NCBI GenBank assembly: GCA_018817505.1
Contig: JAHITR010000130.1
Coordinates: 1-37,116, forward strand
Direction: 5' to 3'
Length of the DNA: 37,116 nucleotides
Origin: Candidatus Bipolaricaulota bacterium
GTDB taxonomy: Bacteria; Bipolaricaulota; Bipolaricaulia; UBA7950; UBA9294
Part shown: positions 16,920 to 25,815 of the stretch, piece by piece
Layout of the letters: every line of letters starts with the position of its first letter
How positions within the stretch are numbered: the first letter of the stretch is position 1
Position numbers and translations under genes: made by a program
Notes under the pieces: generated by a model
Seen by the model: the letters and a program-made list of their open reading frames with translations, nothing else
Databases searched by the model: none
What the model was told of the DNA's origin: nothing

Positions 16920-18131
16920 CTATTCCACCCTCAGTGCATCTACAACACGAAGCCGCGACGTCTGAATTGCCGGGAATATGGCGGATAGAAGCGTCGCCAT
17001 GACGCTCACGCCAAAAGGAGGCAGGGCCGTCAGGAACGTCACTTGCACGGCAAGCACGCTCGCTTCCACAGTACCCGGTGGCTGCCACTCGATTCCCAAT
17101 GCGTTGAATCCCGTGCCGAATAGCAGACCGATGGCGACGCCAGTCAAACTGCCCAGCAGGGCGAGCCAGGCACTCTCCAGAAGTAGCTGGCCGAGAACCT
17201 CGCCACGTGTCGTACCCAGGGCACGAATGGTGCCGATTTCCCGTGTGCGTTCGAGGAATGCCAGAGTGAGAACCTGAAGGATAATGAAGAAGACGAGCAC
17301 GAACACGGCGAGGGTTAGGAATCCAAATAGAATGTCGAAGAACCCGGCAAGTTGTTTGTAGAATGGCGATAACTCGTTCCATGTCTTGACTTTCAGCGAT
17401 AGACCGGCCTCATCCAGCTGTCGCTGGATGATTGCAGTTGAGGAATCAGTTGCTCCGATGCTCGTCAGATTCACAATGATTCGATCGATCCCCGTTGTGT
17501 TGAGAAGGATTTGCGCGAATGCCTGGGGGATGAATAGGGATCTCAGTTCAACTTGCTCAGAAGTGAACCGATAAATGCCAACGATCCGAAGCGGGGTGGC
17601 GTTGTAGGCCCCATCCACTGTGGTTAGCGTCAAGGTCACGACGTCATCGACCTTGAGTGCGAGACGATTGGCCAACGATCGGCCGATGAGAACGGCGGCA
17701 ACGTCGGCGGGTTGCAGGGGTCGGCCATCAATCACAAGATCGTCGATATTGAGTGTCTCGTTGCCCGGAACTTGTGCCGTGATTCGCACAACCTGGGTGA
17801 GCTTGCCTGCGGCAAGTAGCCCCGGGAATTGCAGTTGTGATGTGACGCCCGTGATGCCGCGATGCTCAGCCAACAGACCAAGAACCTGAGCCTCAGTTTC
17901 AGGCGATATCAAGTACTCGTATCCATCAGCTGTGTCGTCCCACAATTGAGGCGACGCGATCTGCAAATTCCCATATTCTTTGACCGTCGTTGCCTGGATT
18001 TGAAGCTTCGAATTCTCCAAGAAGCCATAGACAAACAGTGAGATGGCGGTCCCGAGTGCGATAATGGCCACAGAGAGGATTGTGCGGCGGCGATTGCGAA
18101 GCAGGCTTCGCAGAGGAATCCACCAGGTCAT
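16920..18131 (-). CDS. ABC transporter permease, FtsX/MacB type (first of pair)
   Basis: This 403-aa protein is exactly the same length as its downstream paralogue. Order: MTWWIPLRSLLRNRRRTILS before the first helix, a periplasmic domain containing LQIASPQLWDDTADGYEYLI, then an FtsX core with AFLERTREIGTIRALG and three C-terminal helices, ending LRVVDALRVE. The start at 18131 overlaps the ATPase stop as ATGA, implying translational coupling. The two permeases share the RNRRRT entry motif, the DGYEYLI/TGYDYLI patch and the ERxREIGTxRALG motif, so they are ancient duplicates like LolC and LolE. Which member is LolC-like or LolE-like cannot be told. Confidence 0.9.
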   Translation of the reverse strand: MTWWIPLRSLLRNRRRTILSVAIIALGTAISLFVYGFLENSKLQIQATTVKEYGNLQIASPQLWDDTADGYEYLISPETEAQVLGLLAEHRGITGVTSQLQFPGLLAAGKLTQVVRITAQVPGNETLNIDDLVIDGRPLQPADVAAVLIGRSLANRLALKVDDVVTLTLTTVDGAYNATPLRIVGIYRFTSEQVELRSLFIPQAFAQILLNTTGIDRIIVNLTSIGATDSSTAIIQRQLDEAGLSLKVKTWNELSPFYKQLAGFFDILFGFLTLAVFVLVFFIILQVLTLAFLERTREIGTIRALGTTRGEVLGQLLLESAWLALLGSLTGVAIGLLFGTGFNALGIEWQPPGTVEASVLAVQVTFLTALPPFGVSVMATLLSAIFPAIQTSRLRVVDALRVE

Positions 18132-18847
18132 GAGCCCTCTCCCTCCATCAAGCGACCGTCGCGGATACGAACTTGACGGCGAGCGTATCGAGCGACCTCT
18201 GGATCGTGCGTGACCACCAGCAAGACGACGCAATGCTCTTCGTTGAGCCTGCGCATGAGATCCATGACCTGCGCGCCGGTTTCCGAATCGAGATTGGCTG
18301 TGGGTTCATCGGCAAGCACGAGTTTGGGTCGAGTAATGAGGGCGCGGGCAATCGCAATGCGCTGTCTTTGGCCGCCTGACAACTCATTGGGACGTCGCTT
18401 GCCGAGATCGGCCAACCCGACTTCTGAGAGGATGGCTTGAACGCGCTGGGCTCGCTCTGTTTTGGGAAGCCTCTGAAGAAGCAATGGATACTCCGCATTC
18501 TCTGCAGCGGACAAAACAGGAATCAGATTGAAGGACTGAAAGATCAGCCCAATCTTGTCTTTGCGAAGCTGGGCAAGCTGCCGCTCAGAGAGCGTGTTCG
18601 TCGAAACGCCTTGGATGAGAACCTCTCCCTGAGTCGGACGATCAATGGCAGAAATGAGATTGAGGAACGTTGTTTTGCCACTTCCCGAGGGTCCATTGAT
18701 CACGACAAAATCACCCTGCATGGCCGTGAAGTTCACGGATTGGAGGGCATGTACTGCGGAAGACCCAACTTGGTAGGTCTTCGTGAGCGATCGTGCTTCC
18801 AGGAATGCTAGCCCTTTCTCGTGGCAAAATTGGCTGTCGCTACTCAT
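18128..18847 (-). CDS. ABC transporter ATP-binding protein (LolD/MacB type)
   Basis: This 239-aa nucleotide-binding subunit has Walker A GPSGSGKTT at residues 52-60, Q-loop LIFQSFNLIP at 101-110, signature LSGGQRQR at 156-163, Walker B LVLADEPT from 176, D-loop NLD and switch His in VTHDP near 214. QSFNLIP and ADEPTANLDSETG are typical of the LolD/MacB/FtsE subfamily. It is the first gene of the operon ATPase-permease-permease-LolA-like and overlaps the next gene by four bases. AGGAGA precedes the ATG at 18847. The gene is divergent from the DsrE-like gene, with a 108-base shared upstream region. Confidence 0.95.
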   Translation of the reverse strand: MSSDSQFCHEKGLAFLEARSLTKTYQVGSSAVHALQSVNFTAMQGDFVVINGPSGSGKTTFLNLISAIDRPTQGEVLIQGVSTNTLSERQLAQLRKDKIGLIFQSFNLIPVLSAAENAEYPLLLQRLPKTERAQRVQAILSEVGLADLGKRRPNELSGGQRQRIAIARALITRPKLVLADEPTANLDSETGAQVMDLMRRLNEEHCVVLLVVTHDPEVARYARRQVRIRDGRLMEGEGS

Positions 18848-18955
18848 CTCGTCTCTCCTTTCCTCAACCTGATGTAAGAGTGCACTCCGGGAGGCATAGG
18901 ATGCAAATCGTGTACTCTAGTCGTGGAGTAGTCATGGGATCTGAAAGGAGATTTG

Positions 18956-19291
18956 ATGAGTGACAAACTGGCGGTGATCCTAGCGAGCGGGGATATCCGT
19001 GTCTTGGAGATGGGACTCATGTATGCGCGGAATGCTTGCAAGCACGGATGGATGTCTGATGTCAAGGTGTTTCTGTTTGGTCCGTCGGAAACTCAAGTGG
19101 CGACAGATCCAGGATTGCGTGAGGCCGTATCAATTCTGATCAACGAGGGCATGGTCCCAGTGGCCTGTAAATACTGCTCCGACAAATACTCGGTGTCTGA
19201 TGCACTGCGGCAGCTTGGATGTGGTATTGAGTACGTCGGCACGCCCATATCCGATGCGATCAAGGCGGGTTATGTGCCGATGGTGTGCTAA
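18956..19291 (+). CDS. DsrE-like family protein
   Basis: This 111-aa protein has the small alpha/beta DsrE/YchN-like fold pattern. It starts with strand KLAVILASGD, then a helix VLEMGLMYARNACKHG, then strand DVKVFLFGPSE, and later helices separated by short strands. It has five Cys: C28, a CKYC pair at 71/74, C89 and a C-terminal C111. DsrE relatives act in sulfur relay or as peroxiredoxin-like proteins. The role here is not established, though the CxxC suggests redox or sulfur chemistry. The start at 18956 has AAGGAG five bases upstream; an in-frame TTG at 18953 is less likely. It is followed after eight bases by the amidase gene, so the two are probably one operon. Confidence 0.75.
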   Translation: MSDKLAVILASGDIRVLEMGLMYARNACKHGWMSDVKVFLFGPSETQVATDPGLREAVSILINEGMVPVACKYCSDKYSVSDALRQLGCGIEYVGTPISDAIKAGYVPMVC

Positions 19292-19299
19292 GGAGGCCC

Positions 19300-20196
19300 A
19301 TGAACATCATTCCTTCAAGTCGACATATCTATGCATTTTCGCCAGATATGGAACTGGCAGCCACGGTCCAACTCGGTGAAGCATTGCGTTTTGATGCACT
19401 CGACGCTCTCGGCGGGCAAGTGCGGTCCGAGAGCGATATCCTGGCAGGATTGGATTTTAACCGCGTCAACCCAGCGACGGGCCCCGTCCGCGTGGAGGGG
19501 GTCGTGCCCGGCAGCACGCTCGTCGTTCGTGTGCTGGCTATAGACATGGAACAACAGGGAGCTATCGTCACTGGGCCCGGGCTGGGCGTTCTCGGTAGCG
19601 AGATTGAACACCATACGACGCGCATCCTGCCAGTCCTGAATGGGATGGTTCACTTCGGCGACCTTGCCTTGACAGCAAGGCCCATGATCGGTGTGATTGG
19701 CGTGGCTCCTGATCTTGAGTCATTCCCTACAGGAACTGCGCATCGGCACGGCGGCAACATGGACACCAAGGAAATCGGCATCGGGACGACGGTGTATTTC
19801 CCCGTGTTCCAACAGGGAGCCATGCTTGCCATAGGGGACGTGCATGCAGTGATGGGCGATGGCGAGGTGTGCGTTTCGGCCTGTGAAGTGGCTGCGCAGG
19901 TGACCGTATGCTGTGACTGCATCGACGGGCGCTGCCTCGACTGGCCGGTCGTAGAGACGGACAGCGCCGTGCATATCCTGGTTTCGCTGCCCACAATTGA
20001 GGATGCACTGACCGAGGCGACTCGGCAAGCAGTTGGCTTGCTTCAGAAGGCGAGGGGCATAAGTAAGGAAGAGGCCTACATGTTGACCAGCCTTGCAGTG
20101 GATTTGGGAATCAGCCAACTGGTTGATCCCAACAAGACGGCCAAAGCTTCGATACCAAAATCCATTCTGCCCAGATCGATCGGCGACATCATCTAG
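19300..20196 (+). CDS. Acetamidase/formamidase family protein
   Basis: This 298-aa protein belongs to the FmdA/AmdA family, which hydrolyses short amides such as formamide or acetamide to acid and ammonia. Motifs in order: NPATGPVRVEGVVPGSTLVV, RPMIGVIGVAP, the metal-site region AHRHGGNMDTKEIG, and GDVHAVMGDGEVCVSACE. Bacterial members are about 300-400 aa, and this is the short form. The true substrate is uncertain because many family members are uncharacterised. The start at 19300 is set by AGGAGG at 19291-19296, overlapping the end of the DsrE-like gene. A short in-frame extension from 19285 is ignored. It may work with the amidohydrolase encoded next on amide or ring compounds. Confidence 0.88.
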   Translation: MNIIPSSRHIYAFSPDMELAATVQLGEALRFDALDALGGQVRSESDILAGLDFNRVNPATGPVRVEGVVPGSTLVVRVLAIDMEQQGAIVTGPGLGVLGSEIEHHTTRILPVLNGMVHFGDLALTARPMIGVIGVAPDLESFPTGTAHRHGGNMDTKEIGIGTTVYFPVFQQGAMLAIGDVHAVMGDGEVCVSACEVAAQVTVCCDCIDGRCLDWPVVETDSAVHILVSLPTIEDALTEATRQAVGLLQKARGISKEEAYMLTSLAVDLGISQLVDPNKTAKASIPKSILPRSIGDII

Positions 20197-20292
20197 ACAG
20201 GGACAAGAAAATATCCATTGCCGGTGGAGCGCATTCGATTTGATGGAGAGTAAGGGTGCCACCAAATATACTCACCCCACTTGTCGACGAGG

Positions 20293-20331
20293 CGGTGCCA
20301 TATCACTGCCGTAGCGAACTGCCTGGCACCG
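20293..20331 (+). promoter_or_regulatory. Inverted repeat in the leader of the amidohydrolase gene
   Basis: CGGTGCCA (20293-20300) and TGGCACCG (20324-20331) are perfectly complementary over eight bases, with a 23-base loop, ending 34 bases before the GTG start. No T-run follows, so it is not a clear terminator. It could be an mRNA structure or an operator. GGGTGCCACC also occurs twice nearby (about 20253 and 20389). Confidence 0.35.
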
Positions 20332-20365
20332 TGTGCTGTTATTTGTAGCGCGAGGAGGAATCAGC

Positions 20366-21562
20366 GTGCGAGCAATCAAGGGTGCCACCGTACTTACCCC
20401 CGAACAAACCCTGGTCAACGGAACGATTCTCATCAAAGACGGGAAGATCATTGCCGTCGGGACGGATGTAAAGATACCAGCAGGAGCTGACATTCTTGAT
20501 GCCACTGGCAAATACATCATCCCCGGCATGATCGATGCGCACTGCCATACCGGCATCTTCTCCGACGGCGTCGGCTGGAATCACTCCGATGGCAATGAAA
20601 TGACCGATCCCGTCATGCCTCATCTTCGTACGATTGATGCCATTCATCCTGAAGACAAAGCCTTCGAGGATTTGCGAGCAGCGGGCGTTACTTGCATTGG
20701 TACAGGACCCGGCTCAGGAAATCTTGTGGGCGGACAAACGGCCGTAGTGAAGACGCGCGGACGAACGATTGAAGAGATGGTGATTCGCTTCCCGGCGGGG
20801 ATGAAGATGGCGCTTGGAGAGAATCCAAAACGTGTCTACGGTGAATTGAAGCGCACGCCATCCACACGAATGGGCAATGCAGGGACATTGCGTGAATGGC
20901 TCACCAAGGCCCAAGGCTATCTCGCCAAGAAGGCCAAGTACGAACAGAAGCTCACCGATTTCCGCTCGGGGAAACAGGATGCCAAAGAGCCAGACCCGTT
21001 TGACATTGATCTGAAACTGGAAGCCCTGGCCCTGGTCCTGACGCGAGAAATCCCTGCACACATCCATGCGCATCGTGCGGATGACATCATGACTGCCATT
21101 CGACTGGCCAAGGAATTCAATCTCGATCTCATCCTGATCCATGCCACCGAAGGCTACAAGATTGCCGACATTTTGGCAGAAGAAGGTATTCCTTGCGTTC
21201 CTGGACCCGTTCTGATTTCTCGCTCCAAGTATGAATTGCGTGAATTGAGTACCAAGAATGCTGCCCTCCTTTCTCGGGCGGGCGTCAAGGTAGCCATCCA
21301 GACCGATCAGATGTCAGCGGTGCGGCACATCCGTCTTGATGCCGCAGTCGCGATCAATGAGGGAATGTCTGACGACGACGCCCTGCGTGCGATTACACTG
21401 ACGCCAGCGGAACTCCTCAAGGTCGACGACCGAGTGGGCAGCATTGCTGCGGGCAAAGATGCAGATCTCGTCATCCTTTCGGCGCACCCGTTTGATGTGG
21501 CGCATGGCCGCGTGGAACAGGTGTTGATTGAAGGCGAGACCGTCTATCAAGGAGCGAGCTAG
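20366..21562 (+). CDS. Metal-dependent amidohydrolase (imidazolonepropionase-like)
   Basis: This 398-aa amidohydrolase-superfamily enzyme has a small N-terminal beta domain (GATVLTPEQTLVNGTILIKDGKI, in parts) and then a TIM barrel. Metal and catalytic motifs are GMIDAHCHTG (HxH pair), HIHAHRADD, LILIHATEGYK and the late-barrel IQTDQMS Asp. The beta domain closes with GSIAAGKDADLVIL. Related enzymes open cyclic amides or act on amino-acid derivatives; the substrate is not identifiable here. GTG at 20366 is the start, as AGGAGG lies seven bases upstream and the protein begins VRAIKGATVLTP. The longer frame from 20333 has no site. It sits between the amidase and aldo/keto reductase genes on the same strand. 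Confidence 0.92.
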   Translation: MRAIKGATVLTPEQTLVNGTILIKDGKIIAVGTDVKIPAGADILDATGKYIIPGMIDAHCHTGIFSDGVGWNHSDGNEMTDPVMPHLRTIDAIHPEDKAFEDLRAAGVTCIGTGPGSGNLVGGQTAVVKTRGRTIEEMVIRFPAGMKMALGENPKRVYGELKRTPSTRMGNAGTLREWLTKAQGYLAKKAKYEQKLTDFRSGKQDAKEPDPFDIDLKLEALALVLTREIPAHIHAHRADDIMTAIRLAKEFNLDLILIHATEGYKIADILAEEGIPCVPGPVLISRSKYELRELSTKNAALLSRAGVKVAIQTDQMSAVRHIRLDAAVAINEGMSDDDALRAITLTPAELLKVDDRVGSIAAGKDADLVILSAHPFDVAHGRVEQVLIEGETVYQGAS

Positions 21563-21583
21563 TCTGCGACACGTGGAGGCAAG

Positions 21584-22591
21584 ATGGACGTTCAATTGCT
21601 AGGACAAACTGGGGTTCGTGTATCGAGACTCTGTTTTGGAACGATGTCATTCGGCGGGGCCGCTGATGAGGAGATGTCAGCTGCCATGTATCGCCGATGC
21701 CGGGAAGTTGGCATCAACTTCTTCGACTGCGCCAACGTCTATTCTGCAGGCGCTGCAGAGGAAATCCTGGGCCGTCTGATACGTGGGGAACGGGATCAGG
21801 TGGTGATTACGTCCAAAGTCGGTTTCCCGATGGGAGAAGGCGGCAACGACAAGGGATTGTCGCGGCGAAATCTTCAGCTCTCGGTCGAGGCCAGCCTCAA
21901 TCGACTTGGAACGGACCGACTGGACGTGCTGTTTGTTCATACGTTTGATCCCGATACCCCTATGGAAGAGACGTTGCGAGGACTAGACCGCCTCGTGCAC
22001 GACGGCAAGATCCTCTATACGGGCGTCAGCAACTGGGCAGCTTGGCAAATCGCATTGTCGCTTGGCGTTTCAGCGTGTGAAGGTTTGTCCTCGTTTGCCT
22101 GTATCCAGCCGATGTACAACCTGGTGAAGCGACAGGCGGAAGTGGAGATCCTTCCATTGGCGGAGGCCGAAGGGATGGGGGTGATCTCTTATAGCCCGCT
22201 GGGTGGGGGACTGCTCACGGGGAAGTACGGTGCGACGAAGCGGCCTGAAGTGGGACGATTGGTGGATAACACCATGTACGCCACGCGATATGGTCATGCG
22301 AGCTACTACGACACGGCCGAGCAGTTCGTCTCGCTCGCGCGGGAGTGTGGCGTTTCGCCCGCGACGTTGGCAGTCGCCTGGGTGGCTGCGCACCCGGCGA
22401 TCACTTCACCGATTATCGGAGCTCGCAACCTCGACCAGTTGGAGGATTCCTTGGCTGCTGCCGATTTTGTGATGACGTCCGAGTTGTATCAAACAATCGC
22501 CGCCCTGTCCGCAACGCCGGCTCCGGCGACGGATCGTACCGAAGAACAGCAGGGTGTGGCATACAGGGGAAGTAAGGAGAACTATCGCTAG
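21584..22591 (+). CDS. Aldo/keto reductase
   Basis: This 335-aa NAD(P)H-dependent oxidoreductase has an (alpha/beta)8 barrel. The catalytic tetrad is visible: Asp48 and Tyr53 in FFDCANVYSAGAAE, Lys78 in VVITSKVGF, His119 in VLFVHTFD. Cofactor and barrel motifs include YTGVSNWAAWQ, QPMYNLVKRQAE, SYSPLGGGLLTGKYG and the cofactor-binding PIIGARNLDQLEDSL. These place it with the YajO/YghZ-like AKRs that take small aldehydes or ketones; the substrate is unknown. The start at 21584 is backed by GGAGG upstream. It is 21 bases after the amidohydrolase stop, so they may be co-transcribed. xpt begins 47 bases downstream. Confidence 0.95.
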   Translation: MDVQLLGQTGVRVSRLCFGTMSFGGAADEEMSAAMYRRCREVGINFFDCANVYSAGAAEEILGRLIRGERDQVVITSKVGFPMGEGGNDKGLSRRNLQLSVEASLNRLGTDRLDVLFVHTFDPDTPMEETLRGLDRLVHDGKILYTGVSNWAAWQIALSLGVSACEGLSSFACIQPMYNLVKRQAEVEILPLAEAEGMGVISYSPLGGGLLTGKYGATKRPEVGRLVDNTMYATRYGHASYYDTAEQFVSLARECGVSPATLAVAWVAAHPAITSPIIGARNLDQLEDSLAAADFVMTSELYQTIAALSATPAPATDRTEEQQGVAYRGSKENYR

Positions 22592-22638
22592 GCATCAGCC
22601 AATGTCTTGGCATGGTGCGCGGGGATCGAGGTGGATGG

Positions 22639-23292
22639 GTGGAAAGATTGCGAGCATGGATTCGCCGTGAAGCGGAAGTTCTTGGGCCGGAGTTTCTACG
22701 CGTCGACAGCATTCTGAATCATCAAATTGACCCGGCATTCATTGGGTTGGTGGGCGAACGCTTGGCCTCCGTGTTCACGAACAGCAAGGCCAACTGCATA
22801 CTGACAGCCGAGGCGGCTGGCAACATCGTTGCCTACGAGTTGGCTCGAAGACTGAACGTTCGTGCGCTGTACGCCAAGAAGGGCAAGGCGGCAACGATGA
22901 TTCGCCCCATCGTCCGCACCGTCATCTCTCCTACCAAGGGCACGAGCACCGACCTGGCGATTTCCGGCGATTATCTGGGACCTGATGCGCGGGTGATTGT
23001 TGTGGACGACTTCCTCTATCAGGGAGTCACCAGTGCTGCATTGGGCGACATGGTGCTTGAAGCTGGCGGTACGCTGGTTGGGTTCGGATTTGTCATTGAA
23101 AAAGCGTTTGCGCAGGGCCGCACTCATCTGGATCGATTCGACGTTCCCATTGTGTCGCTCGCGTCCATTGCCTCCATGGATCCCCAGAGCGGAAGTATTG
23201 TCTTTGCCGAAGCTGAAGCCTTCACCGAAGATGGAGCCTTCGCTGAAGAAGGCCCCATCACTTCTTTCTCTGGCACCGAGGCAGACGAATGA
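22639..23292 (+). CDS. xpt: Xanthine phosphoribosyltransferase
   Basis: This 217-aa cytosolic salvage enzyme joins xanthine and PRPP to give [16 protein letters not shown] near residue 21 and the PRPP-binding [14 protein letters not shown] match the Bacillus subtilis Xpt pattern, as does [12 protein letters not shown] chose GTG at 22639 over the ATG at 22612. From GTG the distance to VDSxLNHQIDP is exactly that in B. subtilis Xpt, and GAGGTGG sits just upstream. The C-terminus has about 25 extra acidic residues with an 18-base tandem repeat (GCCTTC at 23218 and 23236). The stop overlaps the guaA start as ATGA, which fits the product XMP passing to GuaA. Confidence 0.93.
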   Translation: MERLRAWIRREAEVLGPEFLRVDSILNHQIDPAFIGLVGERLASVFTNSKANCILTAEAAGNIVAYELARRLNVRALYAKKGKAATMIRPIVRTVISPTKGTSTDLAISGDYLGPDARVIVVDDFLYQGVTSAALGDMVLEAGGTLVGFGFVIEKAFAQGRTHLDRFDVPIVSLASIASMDPQSGSIVFAEAEAFTEDGAFAEEGPITSFSGTEADE

Positions 23293-24803
23293 GCGTAGTC
23301 ATCCTCGACTTCGGATCCCAATACTCCCGCCTCATTGCCAGACGCATTCGTGAATTGCAGGTCTATTCTGTAGTTCTTCCAGGCACGACATCCGTGACGC
23401 GCATCCAAAATGAGAATCCGCAGGCAATCATCTTCTCAGGCAGTCCAAAGTCCGTGTTCGAATCCGATGCGCCGCTGCCAGATCCCGCTGTTTACGATTT
23501 GGGACTCCCCATCCTGGGGATCTGCTACGGCATGCAGCTGCTGGCGAGGCAATTCGGAGGTGACGTGGCTGATGCGGGCACGCGGTCGTATGGCGCGGAT
23601 GAGCTGATCCATTATGAAGGTGATCTCTTCGACGGGCTCGTCGGTCCGTTGCCTGTGTGGATGAGTCACGCCTCCTCTGTGCAGAGACTCCCCAAAGACT
23701 GGGTGACGATGGCTGCAACAAGGGAGAACCCGCATGCGGCCATCGCATCCCCCAATGGCCGTTACGTCGGCGTGCAATTTCATCCGGAAGTGGTTCACAC
23801 CCCCAATGGCGAGCACATGCTATCGAATTTCCTAGACGCGGCTGGCGTTTCGCGCGACTGGACAGCGGAAGCGAACGTTGAGAGATTGATTCGTGAAGTC
23901 AAGGAGCGTGTAGGAACGGATCGCGCTCTATTGGCAGTGTCCGGCGGCGTCGATTCTTCGGCGCTGGCTTTGCTGCTGGCTCAAGCGGGAGTCGAGCACG
24001 ATGCCGTGTTTGTCGATCACGGACTGCTGCGGGCGGGCGAACGCAAAGAAGTGGAGGCTGCGCTTCGGCCACTGGGCGTCAATCTGCGAACTGTGGATGC
24101 CGCCGATCGCTTCTTCGACGCGTTGGCAGGGGTTACGGACCCTGAAGAGAAGCGGATGATTATCGGCAGAGAGTTCGTCCACGTATTTCACAATGAAGCC
24201 CAACGTGTCGGCAAGACTCGGTTTCTGGCTCAAGGCACGTTGTATCCAGACGTCATCGAATCAGCAGGGGGCGAAGGAGCAGCGAATATCAAGTCGCATC
24301 ACAACGTGGGCGGTCTGCCTGCGAACCTAGGATTCGAGCTGCTCGAACCCTTCCGCACGTTGTTCAAGGACGAAGTAAGGGATGTTGCTCGGTTGCTTGG
24401 ATTGCCAGATAGCGTCAGGCTGAGACATCCGTTTCCTGGACCGGGTTTGGCCATCCGCATTCTTGGGGAGGTCACGCGTGAGAGAGTCGATCTCGTCCGC
24501 CGTGCGGATGCCATCTTCATCTCGACACTGAAGGAGGCAGGTGCCTATCACCTGGCCTGGCAAGCTCTGGCGGTATTGACACCGATTCAATCCGTCGGCG
24601 TGGCAGGCGACGAACGTCGGTACGGTCACGTGATTGCGTTGCGTGCCGTGACCAGTGTTGACGCGATGACCGCGGATTGGGCTCGATTACCCTATGCCTT
24701 GCTCGATCGCGTCGCACAACGGATTACCCGTGACATTCCCGAGATTGGCCGCGTCGTCTATGACATCACCAGCAAGCCCCCGGCGACGATCGAATGGGAG
24801 TAG
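23289..24803 (+). CDS. guaA: GMP synthase (glutamine-hydrolysing)
   Basis: This 504-aa protein turns XMP, glutamine and ATP into GMP. The N-terminal class I glutamine amidotransferase domain has Cys79 in [11 protein letters not shown] and His165/Glu167 in VQFHPEV. The ATP pyrophosphatase domain has the P-loop AVSGGVDSS at about 216-224. The C-terminal dimerisation domain ends with the hallmark KPPATIEWE. Length is normal for single-chain bacterial GuaA (about 510-525). The start overlaps the xpt stop by four bases, indicating translational coupling. It is second in a purine block with xpt, nucleoside hydrolase and ribokinase. Confidence 0.98.
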   Translation: MSVVILDFGSQYSRLIARRIRELQVYSVVLPGTTSVTRIQNENPQAIIFSGSPKSVFESDAPLPDPAVYDLGLPILGICYGMQLLARQFGGDVADAGTRSYGADELIHYEGDLFDGLVGPLPVWMSHASSVQRLPKDWVTMAATRENPHAAIASPNGRYVGVQFHPEVVHTPNGEHMLSNFLDAAGVSRDWTAEANVERLIREVKERVGTDRALLAVSGGVDSSALALLLAQAGVEHDAVFVDHGLLRAGERKEVEAALRPLGVNLRTVDAADRFFDALAGVTDPEEKRMIIGREFVHVFHNEAQRVGKTRFLAQGTLYPDVIESAGGEGAANIKSHHNVGGLPANLGFELLEPFRTLFKDEVRDVARLLGLPDSVRLRHPFPGPGLAIRILGEVTRERVDLVRRADAIFISTLKEAGAYHLAWQALAVLTPIQSVGVAGDERRYGHVIALRAVTSVDAMTADWARLPYALLDRVAQRITRDIPEIGRVVYDITSKPPATIEWE

Positions 24804-24860
24804 ACGCGCCTGTTGTCCTGGATTGGCAATTGATCAAGAATACGAGTCAAGGAGGAATTC

Positions 24861-25793
24861 ATGCGCCATTTCGTTATTGATACTGATACGGCCTCAGATG
24901 ACGCCGTCGCCTTGGTGATGGCCCTTCAACATCCTGACGTTGTGGTGGAGGCGATCACCGTGGTTGCCGGCAATGTGCCACTAGGGCATGGCGTGCAAAA
25001 CGCGCTGTACACGGTGGAGCGGTGCGGCAAGACGACGCCCGTGTATGCCGGCATCGACAAACCGATGCTCCGACCGCTGCAAACGGCTCAGTTCTGCCAC
25101 GGGGAGGACGGAATGGGCGACATCGGCTTGCCACTCACAGGTAGACTGCCTGCCGAAGGCCACGCAGTCGATGTCCTCATTGACACCATTCATCGTTTTG
25201 CAGGTGAAATCACTCTGGTGACCTTGGGGCCGCTGACCAATGTTGCGGTTGCTCTGCTGCGCGATCCATCTATCGCAAGTGCGGTCGAACGGTGCGTGAT
25301 CATGGGGGGCATTGGCTTCGGCTACGGCAACATCGTTCCTGCGGCCGAGTACAACATCTGGGTCGATCCGTGCGCAGCCAAGATCGTATTCGAATCGGGA
25401 TTGCCCATTCAGATGGTTGGTTGGGATGTTTCACACAAACACGCGACCTTCACTTCTGCGCAGGCAGACGATCTGTATGCGATGTCCGATCTGGCTGCAT
25501 TCTGCGTGGATATCCAGAAAGCGCTCCGAGCCTTCGGCATCAGCTATCTCAAGCAAGACGGTTTTGATCTCCCCGATCCCATCGCCATGGCGGTGGCTTT
25601 GGAGCCTGATGTGAGTACAGTGACCCAGCGATTGCGAGTAGACATCGAGACGCAGTCGGAGCTGACGCGCGGCGCGACGGTGGTCGATCACTTGCGTGTC
25701 TCGGGGCGTGAGCCCAACGCAGATGTCGTCCTGGAAGCCTCTCGCGAGCTGTTCCTGGAAACACTTTATGCCGCCGTTCGCAAGGATGTGTAG
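24861..25793 (+). CDS. Purine-type nucleoside hydrolase (IunH family)
   Basis: This 310-aa enzyme splits ribonucleosides into free base and ribose. The N-terminal calcium-binding motif reads DTDTASDDAVAL, a variant of the family DxDxxxDD. Later motifs are VTLGPLTNVAVALL, CVIMGGIG and AEYNIWVDPCAAKIV, the last carrying the C-terminal metal Asp. The family includes inosine/uridine- and purine-preferring types; specificity cannot be read, though neighbours xpt and guaA suggest purines. AAGGAGG sits before the ATG at 24861. It is 57 bases after guaA, with no terminator visible between, and 22 bases before the ribokinase gene. Confidence 0.94.
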   Translation: MRHFVIDTDTASDDAVALVMALQHPDVVVEAITVVAGNVPLGHGVQNALYTVERCGKTTPVYAGIDKPMLRPLQTAQFCHGEDGMGDIGLPLTGRLPAEGHAVDVLIDTIHRFAGEITLVTLGPLTNVAVALLRDPSIASAVERCVIMGGIGFGYGNIVPAAEYNIWVDPCAAKIVFESGLPIQMVGWDVSHKHATFTSAQADDLYAMSDLAAFCVDIQKALRAFGISYLKQDGFDLPDPIAMAVALEPDVSTVTQRLRVDIETQSELTRGATVVDHLRVSGREPNADVVLEASRELFLETLYAAVRKDV

Positions 25794-25815
25794 TTTATTC
25801 CAGAAGTGAGGACTG

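Noticed and set aside
18913-18930. TACTC...GAGTA inverted repeat between the divergent ABC and DsrE-like genes
   Set aside because: Five base pairs is too short to call an operator without conservation data.
22592-22638. Purine riboswitch before xpt
   Set aside because: Only 47 bases separate the aldo/keto reductase stop from the GTG, and no purine-riboswitch core or terminator hairpin is visible.
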